64,000 nucleotides of DNA, from positions 124,001 through 188,000 of the forward strand of contig NZ_JAGFNZ010000002.1 of the NCBI RefSeq assembly GCF_019448085.1. Reading direction: 5' to 3'. Below, in pieces: positions 25,117 through 34,657 of this stretch. The DNA comes from Caproiciproducens faecalis (lineage in GTDB: Bacteria > Bacillota > Clostridia > Oscillospirales > Acutalibacteraceae). Each line of letters opens with the position of its first letter. Position 1 is the stretch's first letter. A model generated the notes under the pieces. That model was not told the origin of the DNA, made no database searches, and worked only from the letters and a program-made list of their open reading frames with translations. Position numbers and translations under genes: made by a program.

Positions 25117-26242
25117 ATTTCTGCCTCCTTATTATGAAATAGGTTCCTGTACAGAACAGCAGCGCATACGCGCCGATCATAGCCATATTCCACCCGTACC
25201 GGGTCATAACATCATAGTAGTACAGTGAATAGAACGCGTCCGTAAGAAGGTTTACCGGGTTCAGGTAAGACAGAATGGGCGCATTCTGCGCTACAGCGTA
25301 CTTTATCTCCTGAACCATCATTCCGGCTAAAAAAGAGCCGGTCATTGTGACCGCCAGCAAGACCGCAACCTTGACTCCCTCCCCCTTTTTCACCAGCGCA
25401 CTGACAAAAGCGCCAAGGGAAACACCCAGAATGCTTCCTGCGAAGGTCGTCAAAAGCACTAAGGCGGTTTTTAAGCCGAAATCGATTTTCAGCCCGAAAT
25501 ACAGATAGGCGAGCAGCACCAGCATCTCTGAAAAATGCAGCAGAATTGCCGCGCACATGTTGTAAAGAAAGACTTTTAACTTATGCACCGGAGCAACATT
25601 GACGCGTGCCGCGCGTGTGGAAAGGTCGGCCTGAACATCCGCCACTTCCTTCAGCCCCCAGAACCCGCCGTACAGGCAGCTCATGGCAATCAGCGAATAG
25701 AAGTAATTGAGCACATTGTTCGGCTCCGCGCTGCTGCCGGAAACCTCTTTGGTGTATTCCTTGCGGTCGGAAACTTCTTTGATTAACCCGTTCCGAAGGG
25801 AAGCTGGATTCTCCCTCACAATGGAAGTCACGGCGGAAGACGTCTGGCTGTAGCTGTTGAGGAAAGCCCTGACAATGTTCTGGCTGAGCCCCGATTCCCT
25901 AACCGTCATACCGACTTTTGAATTGACCGTAACATACGCCTTGATTTTTCCGTCGGCAAGCAGTTTCTCGGCATTTTGGGGATCGGTTTCCGTAAGGTTG
26001 AAAATGCGGTCGTCCCCTTCGGATACTTCCTTCAGAACCGACCGGAACTGCTGATTTTCACGGTATTGGGCATTGTCCGCCACGGCGATATCGATGGGGT
26101 GAAAGGCTTCCGTATTGTTCAGATTTCCTAAAGCCATATTGAAAAAGGTGGCCAGTATCAGCGGAAACAGCAGAGTCCAGAACATCATCTGTCTGTCACG
26201 GATCAGGCACTTTAACCGTGCCTTAAAGATATGCAGAAACAT
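25103..26242 (-). CDS. ABC-2 type exporter permease, first subunit
   Basis: 379 aa ABC-2 permease: first membrane segment near residue 20, extracytoplasmic region to about 190, then five membrane helices. ATG 26242 is favoured because GGGGGAG gives a 5-nt spacer, whereas GTG 26248 directly abuts the ribosome site. It follows the ATPase gene by 12 nt. Confidence 0.92.
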   Translation of the reverse strand: MFLHIFKARLKCLIRDRQMMFWTLLFPLILATFFNMALGNLNNTEAFHPIDIAVADNAQYRENQQFRSVLKEVSEGDDRIFNLTETDPQNAEKLLADGKIKAYVTVNSKVGMTVRESGLSQNIVRAFLNSYSQTSSAVTSIVRENPASLRNGLIKEVSDRKEYTKEVSGSSAEPNNVLNYFYSLIAMSCLYGGFWGLKEVADVQADLSTRAARVNVAPVHKLKVFLYNMCAAILLHFSEMLVLLAYLYFGLKIDFGLKTALVLLTTFAGSILGVSLGAFVSALVKKGEGVKVAVLLAVTMTGSFLAGMMVQEIKYAVAQNAPILSYLNPVNLLTDAFYSLYYYDVMTRYGWNMAMIGAYALLFCTGTYFIIRRQKYASL

Positions 26243-26254
26243 TTCCACTCCCCC

Positions 26255-27187
26255 TTAATCCCTGAGCTGTTTTCCGGTGATTTCCAGAAATACATCGTTG
26301 AGAGTGGGCAGCTCTGAGTAAATTTTTCCGAAAGTAACCCCGTTCTTTTTCAGGAAATCCAGCACAGTCTCCAGATTATTCTGGCCTTTCCCGGATTTTA
26401 CGACCAGAAGATGGTCGCGGTACTCCGCGGAAACAATATTCGGAAGCTTTTTCAAATCGGCCAGATTCTCTTTGCTGAAAGAGAAGGTTTCCACCGTGAT
26501 TTTTTCACCGAGCGTAATCATTGCCTTTAATTCTTCCTTGGTCCCGTCGGCAATCATCCTGCCCTTATCCAGAATCATGATTCTGGTGCAGATTTGTTCC
26601 ACTTCTTCCATATAATGAGAAGTATAGACAACGGTCGCGCCTTCCCGGTTCAGCCGTTCAATTCCTTCCAGAATCTTGTTCCGGCTCTGGGGGTCGACCG
26701 CAACGGTCGGTTCGTCCAGAATAATCAGTTTAGGCCGGTGCGCAATTCCGCAGGCGATGTTCAGACGGCGAAGCAGGCCGCCGCTCAGTTTTTTGGGGTA
26801 AAATTTACGGAAATCGTTCAGTCCAACAAAATCAATGGCGCTTTCCACCAGTTTTTTTCTCTCGCCTTTATCAGGGACATACAATCCGCAGAAATAATCA
26901 ATATTTTCATAAACCGTCAGTTCGTCAAACACGGCGACGTTCTGCATAATGATGCCGATGTCGCGTTTAATATCGTACGCGTCCGGCGCCATAGGACGGC
27001 CGAAGATTTCAATTTCCCCTTTGTCGTATTTCAGAAGGGATAAAATACAGTTGATCGCCGTCGTTTTGCCGGAACCGTTGGGGCCGAGCAGCCCGAACAC
27101 TTCCCCTTCCTTTACTTCCAGAGAAAGATGGTCCAGAGCGACCAGATCTCCGTATCGTTTTACCAGATTGTTCACCTTAATAATCAT
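26255..27187 (-). CDS. ABC exporter ATPase
   Basis: 310 aa ABC-2 exporter ATPase. Walker A GPNGSGKTT, Q-loop MQNVAVFDELT, variant signature LSGGLLRRLNIA, Walker B LIILDEPTVAVDPQ, H-loop TSHYMEE. A C-terminal domain (about 225-310) is typical for drug or lantibiotic exporters. Good aaggagg start. Divergent from the sensor kinase gene with 195 nt between them, so the exporter is the likely target of that two-component system. Confidence 0.95.
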   Translation of the reverse strand: MIIKVNNLVKRYGDLVALDHLSLEVKEGEVFGLLGPNGSGKTTAINCILSLLKYDKGEIEIFGRPMAPDAYDIKRDIGIIMQNVAVFDELTVYENIDYFCGLYVPDKGERKKLVESAIDFVGLNDFRKFYPKKLSGGLLRRLNIACGIAHRPKLIILDEPTVAVDPQSRNKILEGIERLNREGATVVYTSHYMEEVEQICTRIMILDKGRMIADGTKEELKAMITLGEKITVETFSFSKENLADLKKLPNIVSAEYRDHLLVVKSGKGQNNLETVLDFLKKNGVTFGKIYSELPTLNDVFLEITGKQLRD

Positions 27188-27382
27188 AGCGGATTCCTCC
27201 TTGTTATCATGCTTTTATTGTAGCGCATCCCGCAAAGAATTATCAGTGCTGTCTGTCAGGGCTTCCTGTGACAGATGTCATGTTCTGTATTGACTCGCGT
27301 AAATTCCAATTGTGAACCGGGGAAAAAAATGCTACTATAAAGGCACAGAACGTCCAATCATTGAGGGGAGAAAACGGCTGTA

Positions 27383-28450
27383 ATGGATTTAATCGATAAA
27401 ATCATTCTTTTGATCTGCTGCTTTGTCATCTATCTGTGTGAACCAAGCTTCGGCATGAACGTAATTCCGGTACTGGCCGCTATTGTTGTCGCGTGCTTTC
27501 TGAGTTACTTTGAGAAAAAGGCGCTCAAAGCCGCGCTGACCATCGGATTCATCGCGGCAAGTGTGTTTCTTCCCGGCCTGACGGTGTTTTTGCCGCTGAT
27601 CTGCTACGATCTGCTGTTTGAAAAATTCCAATTTTTCTGCCTGGCGGCGCTGATTCCTCTCCTATTTTTGTGGCAGAATTCCGGAGCCACATTCATCGCG
27701 GCGACCGTTCTCCTTTCCCTGCTCTGCATCCTGCTGAAGCACCGCACCGCCCAACTGGAAAAACTGAAATCGGATTATAACAGCATGCGGGACACCGCGA
27801 GGGAAATGACACTCCGGCTGAATCAGCAAAACAGCGATCTGATGGAGAAACAGGATTATGAAATCAACATTGCCACCCTGAATGAACGTAACCGCATCGC
27901 GCGGGAAATTCATGACAGCGTAGGGCATCTGCTCTCCAGCTCCATCCTGCAGGTGGGCGCCCTGCTGGCAGTGAACAGCGACGAAAAAATGAAAGACAGT
28001 CTTTTAACGGTAAAAGATACTCTGACACAGGCAATGGAAAGCATTCGCTCCAGCGTACATAACCTGTACGACGAATCCATCGACCTGTACGAGCAGATGG
28101 AAGAACTGGTTCAAAAATTCACCTTCTGTGAACTGAGCTTCGACTATGACATCCACAGCAATCCGGACCTCCGGCTGAAATACGCGTTTCTAGCGATTGT
28201 CAAAGAGGCGCTGGCAAATATCATCCGGCACTCCGACGCAAACCGGGCGGGCATTACTTTCCGGGAACACCCCGCGCTTTACCAGCTGATAATAGAGGAT
28301 AACGGCACCGTGAAAAATTACGACACGGGCAGCGGAATCGGTTTAAAAAACATCACCGACCGGGTGGACGCTTTTCATGGAAACATCAATATCATAACCG
28401 ATCACGGGTTTAGAATCTTTATCACCATCCCAAAGGAGGCAAAGAATTGA
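27383..28450 (+). CDS. NarL-type membrane sensor histidine kinase
   Basis: 355 aa. N-terminal region with five or so hydrophobic segments (residues 1-115) and no large extracellular loop, then a coiled coil (about 120-165). The HisKA_3 dimerisation domain has RNRIAREIHDSVGH with phospho-acceptor His177, and a HATPase domain ends in DNGTVKNYDTGSGIGLKNI. Such short-loop kinases commonly sense membrane-active compounds. Overlaps its regulator by 4 nt (TTGA). Confidence 0.94.
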   Translation: MDLIDKIILLICCFVIYLCEPSFGMNVIPVLAAIVVACFLSYFEKKALKAALTIGFIAASVFLPGLTVFLPLICYDLLFEKFQFFCLAALIPLLFLWQNSGATFIAATVLLSLLCILLKHRTAQLEKLKSDYNSMRDTAREMTLRLNQQNSDLMEKQDYEINIATLNERNRIAREIHDSVGHLLSSSILQVGALLAVNSDEKMKDSLLTVKDTLTQAMESIRSSVHNLYDESIDLYEQMEELVQKFTFCELSFDYDIHSNPDLRLKYAFLAIVKEALANIIRHSDANRAGITFREHPALYQLIIEDNGTVKNYDTGSGIGLKNITDRVDAFHGNINIITDHGFRIFITIPKEAKN

Positions 28451-29070
28451 TAAGAGTATTGATTGTAGACGACGACAGGCTGGTATCGAGTTCGCTGAAA
28501 ACAATTCTGGAGGCGGACGGCGGGATTGAGGTGGTCGGTACGGGCAGCAGCGGCAGTCAGGCAATTGCGCTTTACGGCGAATACCGGCCGGACATCCTGC
28601 TGATGGATATCCGTATGGACGGCATGACCGGCATAGAGGTGGCGGAAATTCTGCTGAAACAGGACCCAGGGGCAAAGATTCTGTTCTTAACCACTTTTTC
28701 CGACGATGATTACATCATCAAGGCTCTGCAGATCGGCGCCAAGGGATATTTGTTAAAACAGAACTTCGAAAGCATTGTTCCTTCCATTAAGACGGTTGCG
28801 ATCGGTCAGCGGGTCTTCGGAGATGAAATCATCACAAAAATTCCGGCGATGATCGGCGACAGCTCCAAAGAAGACTTTAAGAAATTTGACCTGAGTGAAA
28901 AGGAAACGGAAATCATGACTCAGGTGGCAAACGGCCTGTCCAATAAAGAAATTGCGGAAACCCTGTTTTTAAGCGAGGGAACCGTGCGTAATTACATCAG
29001 TGTCATCCTCGAAAAACTTGGGCTCCGCGACAGAACGCAGCTTGCCATTTTCTATTATAAACATTCCTGA
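28447..29070 (+). CDS. NarL/LuxR-family response regulator
   Basis: 207 aa. Receiver domain with DDD at 8-10, phospho-acceptor D54 (LLMDIRMDG), and K near 104; LuxR-type helix-turn-helix at about 140-205 (LSEKETEIMTQVANGLSNKEIA). TTG start 28447 with aaggagg upstream. Cognate to the overlapping kinase; the divergent ABC-2 exporter is the obvious candidate regulon. Only 18 nt separate it from the convergent EAL gene. Confidence 0.95.
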   Translation: MIRVLIVDDDRLVSSSLKTILEADGGIEVVGTGSSGSQAIALYGEYRPDILLMDIRMDGMTGIEVAEILLKQDPGAKILFLTTFSDDDYIIKALQIGAKGYLLKQNFESIVPSIKTVAIGQRVFGDEIITKIPAMIGDSSKEDFKKFDLSEKETEIMTQVANGLSNKEIAETLFLSEGTVRNYISVILEKLGLRDRTQLAIFYYKHS

Positions 29071-29088
29071 GCTTTCGTTTCCTCCGAA

Positions 29089-30840
29089 TTACTCCAGGCA
29101 GCAGAAACTTCCGCTCTGCTGCTTGGTTTTCTTTTTGACTCTGGCCAGTTCCTCCGTCAGCTCCTGCATGGTTGAAAAACTGCGGGTCCGGTTGCTGACC
29201 CCCGCGACAGACAGGGAAATCAGCGGGAATTTTTCCGGCTCTCCCCGTCGGTTTTCCGCCAGAATATAGCCGTTTGCGATATCTCTGGGATTATAGTACT
29301 GCAGCACGTTTTTATCAAAATCATGAATGATATTGATGCAGAGATCAATGCCGCTGAAATTGTCCAGCACGGCAACAAAATCGTCACCGCCCACATGGCC
29401 GGCAAACTGTTTTACCGGCACATGGCAAACGATCGTCTTTGCAAGCAGCTTAATAATCGCGTCTCCGTTTTCAAAACCGTAAACGTCGTTATAAGCTTTA
29501 AAATTATCAATATCAAAATAAATGACGCTGTACGGCGTTTTCCGTTCCATACAGGACTGAATTTTCTGCTCAATCACCAGATTCCCGGGCAGACCGGTCA
29601 GGGGATTTTGATATTTCGCGTTGGCCACTTCAATTTCCGTCGTTTTTTCCAGCAAATCCTTAATGGTAACAGTTCCCAGATATTTTTCGTCCCTGGTCAC
29701 CACAATAAAATCATACAGTTTTTCCGGGGAACGGGACATGGCGATGCGCGAAACGTCGCTGATCGGGGTCTGGTAACTGACCGCCAGAAACTGCCTGTCC
29801 ATCAGAGAAGCGATCGGCCTTTTCTGATTCAGACTGAACCCGTACCGCCCGCTGAGCTTGAGCACCAGATTGGACTTTGTAACCACCCCCAAGACCGTAC
29901 CGTTTTCCACCACGCACATGCCGAAAGACGACGGGTCTTTTTTGAGCTCCTCAAAAACATCCTCAACCTTTTTCGTGGGTGGAATGGTTTGTGTGGCTGT
30001 GCAGATATTCTGTATATAGATGTTGCTGGCCTGACTGCCCAGAACATGACTTTTTCGGCGGTTGGTTTCCTTGATAAATGCGAGCACGTCGGGCGCAACC
30101 TCTTTCATCTGCTCGTCCGGCCTCTGCAGGTAATACCCCTGCGCGTACTGCACTCCCAGATCAATCAGCGTGACCAGTTCCTCCGGAGTCTCCACTCCTT
30201 CTGCGACAAGGCTGATATTGGCCACATGAGAAAGTTCCGTCATGCTTTTTACAAGGGCAAATTTAATGCTGTCCTTGTCAATATTTCGAATGAGGTTCAT
30301 ATCCAGCTTGATATAGTGCGGATTGATGTCGCTGATCAGATTGAGACCGGAGTACCCCGCGCCCGCATCATCAATGGCGATTTTGTAGTTTTGATCTTTA
30401 TAATGAGTGACAGCCCCGTGAAAACTTTCCATATCGGAGGCCGCGTTGCGTTCTGTGATTTCAAAAATAATATCTTCCGGAACAGCGCCGTAATTTTTCA
30501 GATATTCTTTCGTAAAGCCCTGGCGGAACTTTGTGTCGTGCATCACGTCGGGGTTTACGTTGAGGAAAAGCTTCTTTTTACTCTCCGGCTCCGTTTTCAA
30601 ATAAGCCGCCTGAAGCGCCGTTGTCCTGCAGAGGAGCTCCAGATCCCAAAGGCGGCTGCTTTCCCCGGCGAATCTGAACAGATCCTCAGGATTTGCGATG
30701 GCACTTTCACAGGTAATTCTGCTTAACGCTTCATACCCCATGACGGAACCGTCGCGCAGGGATACAATGGGCTGAAAAACGGCCTTAATCCATTTCCCGT
30801 CTATGATTCTATCAAGCTCGGATTTGATTTTTTCGTCCAT
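29089..30840 (-). CDS. EAL-CBS-CBS-GGDEF cyclic-di-GMP turnover protein
   Basis: 583 aa soluble signalling protein. EAL phosphodiesterase domain at 1-245 with EAL at 37-39, FLNVNPD, EITERNA, DDAGAGYSGLN, KLD and LVAEGVET, so catalytic residues appear complete. CBS pair at about 270-400, which may bind an adenine nucleotide. GGDEF domain at about 410-570, where the signature reads HVGGDDF: Asp replaces the usual Glu. Net activity is most likely c-di-GMP degradation with a regulatory GGDEF, but that is inference. Ribosome site ggagg. Stands alone. Confidence 0.92.
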   Translation of the reverse strand: MDEKIKSELDRIIDGKWIKAVFQPIVSLRDGSVMGYEALSRITCESAIANPEDLFRFAGESSRLWDLELLCRTTALQAAYLKTEPESKKKLFLNVNPDVMHDTKFRQGFTKEYLKNYGAVPEDIIFEITERNAASDMESFHGAVTHYKDQNYKIAIDDAGAGYSGLNLISDINPHYIKLDMNLIRNIDKDSIKFALVKSMTELSHVANISLVAEGVETPEELVTLIDLGVQYAQGYYLQRPDEQMKEVAPDVLAFIKETNRRKSHVLGSQASNIYIQNICTATQTIPPTKKVEDVFEELKKDPSSFGMCVVENGTVLGVVTKSNLVLKLSGRYGFSLNQKRPIASLMDRQFLAVSYQTPISDVSRIAMSRSPEKLYDFIVVTRDEKYLGTVTIKDLLEKTTEIEVANAKYQNPLTGLPGNLVIEQKIQSCMERKTPYSVIYFDIDNFKAYNDVYGFENGDAIIKLLAKTIVCHVPVKQFAGHVGGDDFVAVLDNFSGIDLCINIIHDFDKNVLQYYNPRDIANGYILAENRRGEPEKFPLISLSVAGVSNRTRSFSTMQELTEELARVKKKTKQQSGSFCCLE

Positions 30841-31131
30841 ATTTTTCTGGATACCTCCAAAACTGAGTGTTGACTTCTGCTGGTTCCACCCGTGACGGTA
30901 AAAAGCAGGATGGTGCTTTGGGGGATGCTTGCCTTTTATTGCTATTGTATTGCGTGAAACGGCGTTATTTCATTAAAATTCGACTAAAATTTTCTAAAAT
31001 TTGCAAATAATACATTAGTCTCAATTTTAACAGTATTTGGGAATAAAATCAATTATAGAGAGCAGAATATAACTGATAATTTTATGGGTTTTGGGGCAAT
31101 TTTGTTGTACCGAATTTGTACTGCAGGATGT

Positions 31132-31160
31132 TTGACTTTTTGAAATTCCTGTGCTATGAT
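31132..31160 (+). promoter_or_regulatory. ileS: Promoter of the ileS T-box transcript
   Basis: TTGACT, 17-bp spacer, TATGAT, placed about 25 nt before the first conserved T-box bases. The interval 30841-31131 is A+T-rich and holds the upstream region of the EAL gene; no gene or RNA is visible there. Confidence 0.8.
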
Positions 31161-31187
31161 TAATTTCTAAAAATATGATAAAAACGT

Positions 31188-31420
31188 TGAAAGAGACAGT
31201 AGGATTTAAACAAAAGGCAAAGCGAGCCGGTGGCAGTGAGAGGCCGGTCTGAGTCGTTTATTTTTGAAGATCACTCTTGAGTTTCAGGCTGAAAGATTTT
31301 GTCGATTAAGCTTTGGCGGCTTTCCCCCGTTACCGGGAATCCATATGACAGTATGCAGCAATAGGTGGTATAACGAAGCAAATCCTTCGTCCTGTTCGCA
31401 GGGCGGAGGTTTTTTTATTT
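31188..31420 (+). promoter_or_regulatory. Isoleucine T-box riboswitch
   Basis: Leader that binds uncharged tRNA-Ile and prevents termination. Stem I includes AGCGAGCCGG...GTGAGAGGCCGG, a classic apical region; the specifier loop reads GAAG-ATC-A with Ile codon ATC at 31270-31272. The T-box sequence AGGTGGTATAACG (31363-31375) can pair as antiterminator. The competing terminator is CCTTCGTCCTG / CAGGGCGGAGG (31384-31409, with G-T pairs) plus a T run. It lies directly upstream of ileS. Confidence 0.92.
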
Positions 31421-31435
31421 TGGGAGGTTTCAGCA

Positions 31436-34400
31436 ATGTACGACAAAGTACCTGCAAATTTAAATTTTGTAGAACGCGAAAAAAAGGTTGAAAAGTTCTG
31501 GGAAGAGAACAAAATTTTTGAAAAGAGCGTTGAAAGCCGCAAGGACGGGCAGACGTATATGTTTTACGACGGCCCGCCGACCGCAAACGGCAAACCGCAC
31601 ATCGGCCATGTTCTGACAAGGGTCATCAAGGATATGATCCCCCGTTACCGGACGATGAAGGGCTACCAGGTGCCCCGAAAAGCCGGATGGGACACACACG
31701 GTCTTCCCGTAGAGCTGGAAGTGGAAAAAATGCTTCATCTGGACGGCAAGGAGCAGATCGAACAGTACGGCCTGGAGCCGTTTATCAAGCAGTGCCGGGA
31801 AAGCGTCTGGAAGTACAAGGGAATGTGGGAGGATTTCTCCCGTACCGTCGGTTTCTGGGCGGACATGGATCATCCTTACGTCACCTATGAAAATGACTTT
31901 ATCGAGTCCGAGTGGTGGGCGTTAAAACAGATCTGGGAAAAAGGCCTTTTATATAAGGGCTTTAAGATCGTTCCCTACTGCCCGCGCTGCGGGACTCCCC
32001 TGTCCAGCCACGAGGTTGCTCAGGGATATAAGGACGTCAAGGAAAAATCCGCAATTGCAAAGTTCAAGGTAAAGGGCGAGGACGCCTATATTCTGGCGTG
32101 GACAACCACCCCATGGACACTGCCGTCCAACGTGGCGCTGTGCGTCAATCCGGATGAAACCTATGTGAAGGTAAAAACCGAAGATGCCGTTTATTATCTG
32201 GCAGAAGCCCTTGCCACCACTGTACTTGGGGAAGGGTACACCGTGCTGGAAACGTACGTTGGAAAAGATCTGGAATACAAGGAATACGAGCCGCTCTTTG
32301 ATTTTGTGAACCCGGACAAAAAATGCTGGTACGTCACCTGCGACCGCTACGTCACCCTGACAGACGGTACCGGCGTGGTTCACATTGCGCCCGCGTTCGG
32401 TGAGGACGACGCCAATGTCGGCCGCAAATACGACCTGCCCTTTGTGCAGCTGGTCGACGGAAAAGGTGAAATGACCAAAGAGACCCTCTGGCCGGGCATG
32501 TTCTGTAAGGACGCCGACAAAGAGGTTTTGAAAAATCTGAAACAGCGCGGGCTTCTGTTCTCCGCTCCCGCCTTTGAGCACAGCTACCCGTTCTGCTGGC
32601 GCTGCGACACCCCGCTGATCTATTACGCCAGAGATTCCTGGTTTATTAAAATGACCGCGGTCAAGGACGACCTGATCCGTAACAACAACACGATTCACTG
32701 GATTCCGGAGAGCATTGGCAAAGGCCGTTTCGGCGACTGGCTGGAGAACGTGCAGGACTGGGGCATCAGCCGTAACCGCTACTGGGGCACCCCGCTGAAC
32801 ATTTGGGAATGCGAATGCGGGCATAAACACTCCATCGGCAGTATTGAAGAGCTGAAATCCATGTCCCCCAACTGCCCGGAAGATATTGAGCTGCACCGTC
32901 CGTACATCGACGCGGTCACCATCACCTGCCCCAAGTGCGGCAAGCAGATGAAGCGTGTGCCGGAAGTCATCGACTGCTGGTTCGACTCCGGTTCCATGCC
33001 GTTTGCGCAGCACCACTATCCGTTTGAAAATCAGGAGCTTTTCCATCAGCAGTTCCCCGCCGACTTCATTTCCGAGGCGGTCGACCAGACCAGAGGATGG
33101 TTCTATTCCCTGCTGGCGATTTCCACGCTGATCTTTAACAAGGCTCCGTATAAAAATGTAATTGTTCTCGGCCATGTGCAGGACGAGAACGGACAGAAGA
33201 TGTCCAAATCCAAAGGCAACGCGGTCGACCCGTTTGACGCGCTGCAAACCTACGGCGCGGACGCCATCCGCTGGTACTTCTACAGCAACTCCGCCCCCTG
33301 GCTGCCGAACCGCTTCCACGGCAAGGCCGTGACGGAAGGACAGCGCAAATTCATGGGAACGCTGTGGAACACCTATGCTTTCTTTGTGCTTTACGCGAAC
33401 ATTGACGAATTTGACGCGACCAAATATACGCTGGACAAAAACAGCCTGACGGTAATGGACAAATGGCTGCTGTCCCGCCTGAACACTTTCATCAAGACCA
33501 TCGACAGCAACCTGGAAAACTACAAAATTCCGGAGGCGGCCCGGGCGCTGCAGGATTTCGTCGACGAGCTGAGCAACTGGTACGTCAGAAGAAGCCGCGA
33601 GCGTTTCTGGGAAAAAGGAATGCCGCAGGATAAAATCAACGCTTATATGACGCTGTACACCGCGCTTGTCACCGTGGCGAAGGCGGCCTCTCCCATGATT
33701 CCGTTTATGGCGGAGGATATTTACCGCAATCTGGTTTGCAAAATCGACTCTTCCGCGCCGGAAAGCGTACATCTCTGTGACTTCCCCGTAGCCGACGAAG
33801 CTCTGATTGACCCCGAGCTGGAGGAAAACATGGAGCTGGTGCTCGACATCGTCGTACTCGGCCGTGCGGCTAGAAACACTGCAAACATCAAAAACCGCCA
33901 GCCGATTGCAAAAATGTATGTCCGCTCGGAAAAGCCGCTGAGCGAGTTCTATGAGGCCATTATTCGTGACGAGCTGAACAGTAAGGAAATCCTGTTTACC
34001 GAGGATGTTTCGGACTTCACTTCCTACCACTTTAAGCCGCAGCTTAGGATTCTGGGACAGAAATACGGCAAGAAAATCGGCGAAATCCGCACCGCGCTCG
34101 CTGAGCTGAACGGAAACGCCGCAAAGAAAGAGCTTGACGCCAACGGCACGCTGACCCTTACCCTTTCGGACGGCCCAATTTCCCTGACGCCGGAAGAGTT
34201 GCTGATAGAAACCGCTCAGGCTGATAATTACGTTTCCATGGCGGACAGCGGAATCACGGTGGTCATTGACACCAACCTGACGGAAGAACTGATTGAAGAG
34301 GGCTTCGTCCGCGAAGTCACCAGTAAAATCCAGACCATGCGCAAAGACGCAGGTTTTGAAGTAATGGATCACATTGTTGTTTACGAGAAAGGAAACGACA

Positions 34401-34546
34401 GGATTGCGAAAATCATTTCCGACAATCTTGCCTCCATTCAAAGTGACGTGCTGGCCGACGAAGTCAGGTTCAACGAGATGGACGGCTTTGTCAAGGAATG
34501 GGACCTCAATGGCGAAACCGTGGAACTAGGCGTGAAAAAAATCTGA
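31436..34546 (+). CDS. ileS: Isoleucyl-tRNA synthetase
   Basis: Charges tRNA-Ile with isoleucine; class I synthetase, 1036 aa. HIGH motif at 55-58 (GKPHIGHVLTR), KMSKS at 588-592, and the CP1 editing domain between (TTTPWTLPSNVALCVNP). Several Cys pairs (CPRCGTP, CWRCDTP, CECGHKH, CPKCGKQ) lie inside the catalytic half. The length and long C-terminal region resemble the eukaryote-like type 2 IleS, which is often mupirocin-tolerant, rather than the roughly 930-aa type with a terminal zinc finger. Regulated by the T-box immediately upstream and ends at a strong terminator. Confidence 0.97.
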   Translation: MYDKVPANLNFVEREKKVEKFWEENKIFEKSVESRKDGQTYMFYDGPPTANGKPHIGHVLTRVIKDMIPRYRTMKGYQVPRKAGWDTHGLPVELEVEKMLHLDGKEQIEQYGLEPFIKQCRESVWKYKGMWEDFSRTVGFWADMDHPYVTYENDFIESEWWALKQIWEKGLLYKGFKIVPYCPRCGTPLSSHEVAQGYKDVKEKSAIAKFKVKGEDAYILAWTTTPWTLPSNVALCVNPDETYVKVKTEDAVYYLAEALATTVLGEGYTVLETYVGKDLEYKEYEPLFDFVNPDKKCWYVTCDRYVTLTDGTGVVHIAPAFGEDDANVGRKYDLPFVQLVDGKGEMTKETLWPGMFCKDADKEVLKNLKQRGLLFSAPAFEHSYPFCWRCDTPLIYYARDSWFIKMTAVKDDLIRNNNTIHWIPESIGKGRFGDWLENVQDWGISRNRYWGTPLNIWECECGHKHSIGSIEELKSMSPNCPEDIELHRPYIDAVTITCPKCGKQMKRVPEVIDCWFDSGSMPFAQHHYPFENQELFHQQFPADFISEAVDQTRGWFYSLLAISTLIFNKAPYKNVIVLGHVQDENGQKMSKSKGNAVDPFDALQTYGADAIRWYFYSNSAPWLPNRFHGKAVTEGQRKFMGTLWNTYAFFVLYANIDEFDATKYTLDKNSLTVMDKWLLSRLNTFIKTIDSNLENYKIPEAARALQDFVDELSNWYVRRSRERFWEKGMPQDKINAYMTLYTALVTVAKAASPMIPFMAEDIYRNLVCKIDSSAPESVHLCDFPVADEALIDPELEENMELVLDIVVLGRAARNTANIKNRQPIAKMYVRSEKPLSEFYEAIIRDELNSKEILFTEDVSDFTSYHFKPQLRILGQKYGKKIGEIRTALAELNGNAAKKELDANGTLTLTLSDGPISLTPEELLIETAQADNYVSMADSGITVVIDTNLTEELIEEGFVREVTSKIQTMRKDAGFEVMDHIVVYEKGNDRIAKIISDNLASIQSDVLADEVRFNEMDGFVKEWDLNGETVELGVKKI

Positions 34547-34603
34547 CCATCTTAATATCATCTGCTGCCGGATAATCGGCGGCAAAGCATCAGACAGCAT
34601 CAG

Positions 34604-34640
34604 AAAGCCGGAAAGCGTAAAACGCTTTCCGGCTTTCTTT
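34604..34640 (+). terminator. Terminator after ileS
   Basis: AAAGCCGGAAAGCG / CGCTTTCCGGCTTT perfect stem around TAAAA, followed by CTTTG. It sits between ileS and the convergent racemase gene. Confidence 0.9.
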
Positions 34641-34657
34641 GTGGATAGGAAGATTTA

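Noticed and set aside
31949-34441. 830-codon open frame antisense to ileS
   Set aside because: The sense strand encodes an unmistakable isoleucyl-tRNA synthetase with all motifs. The antisense frame has no recognisable domain and results from third-position GC bias.
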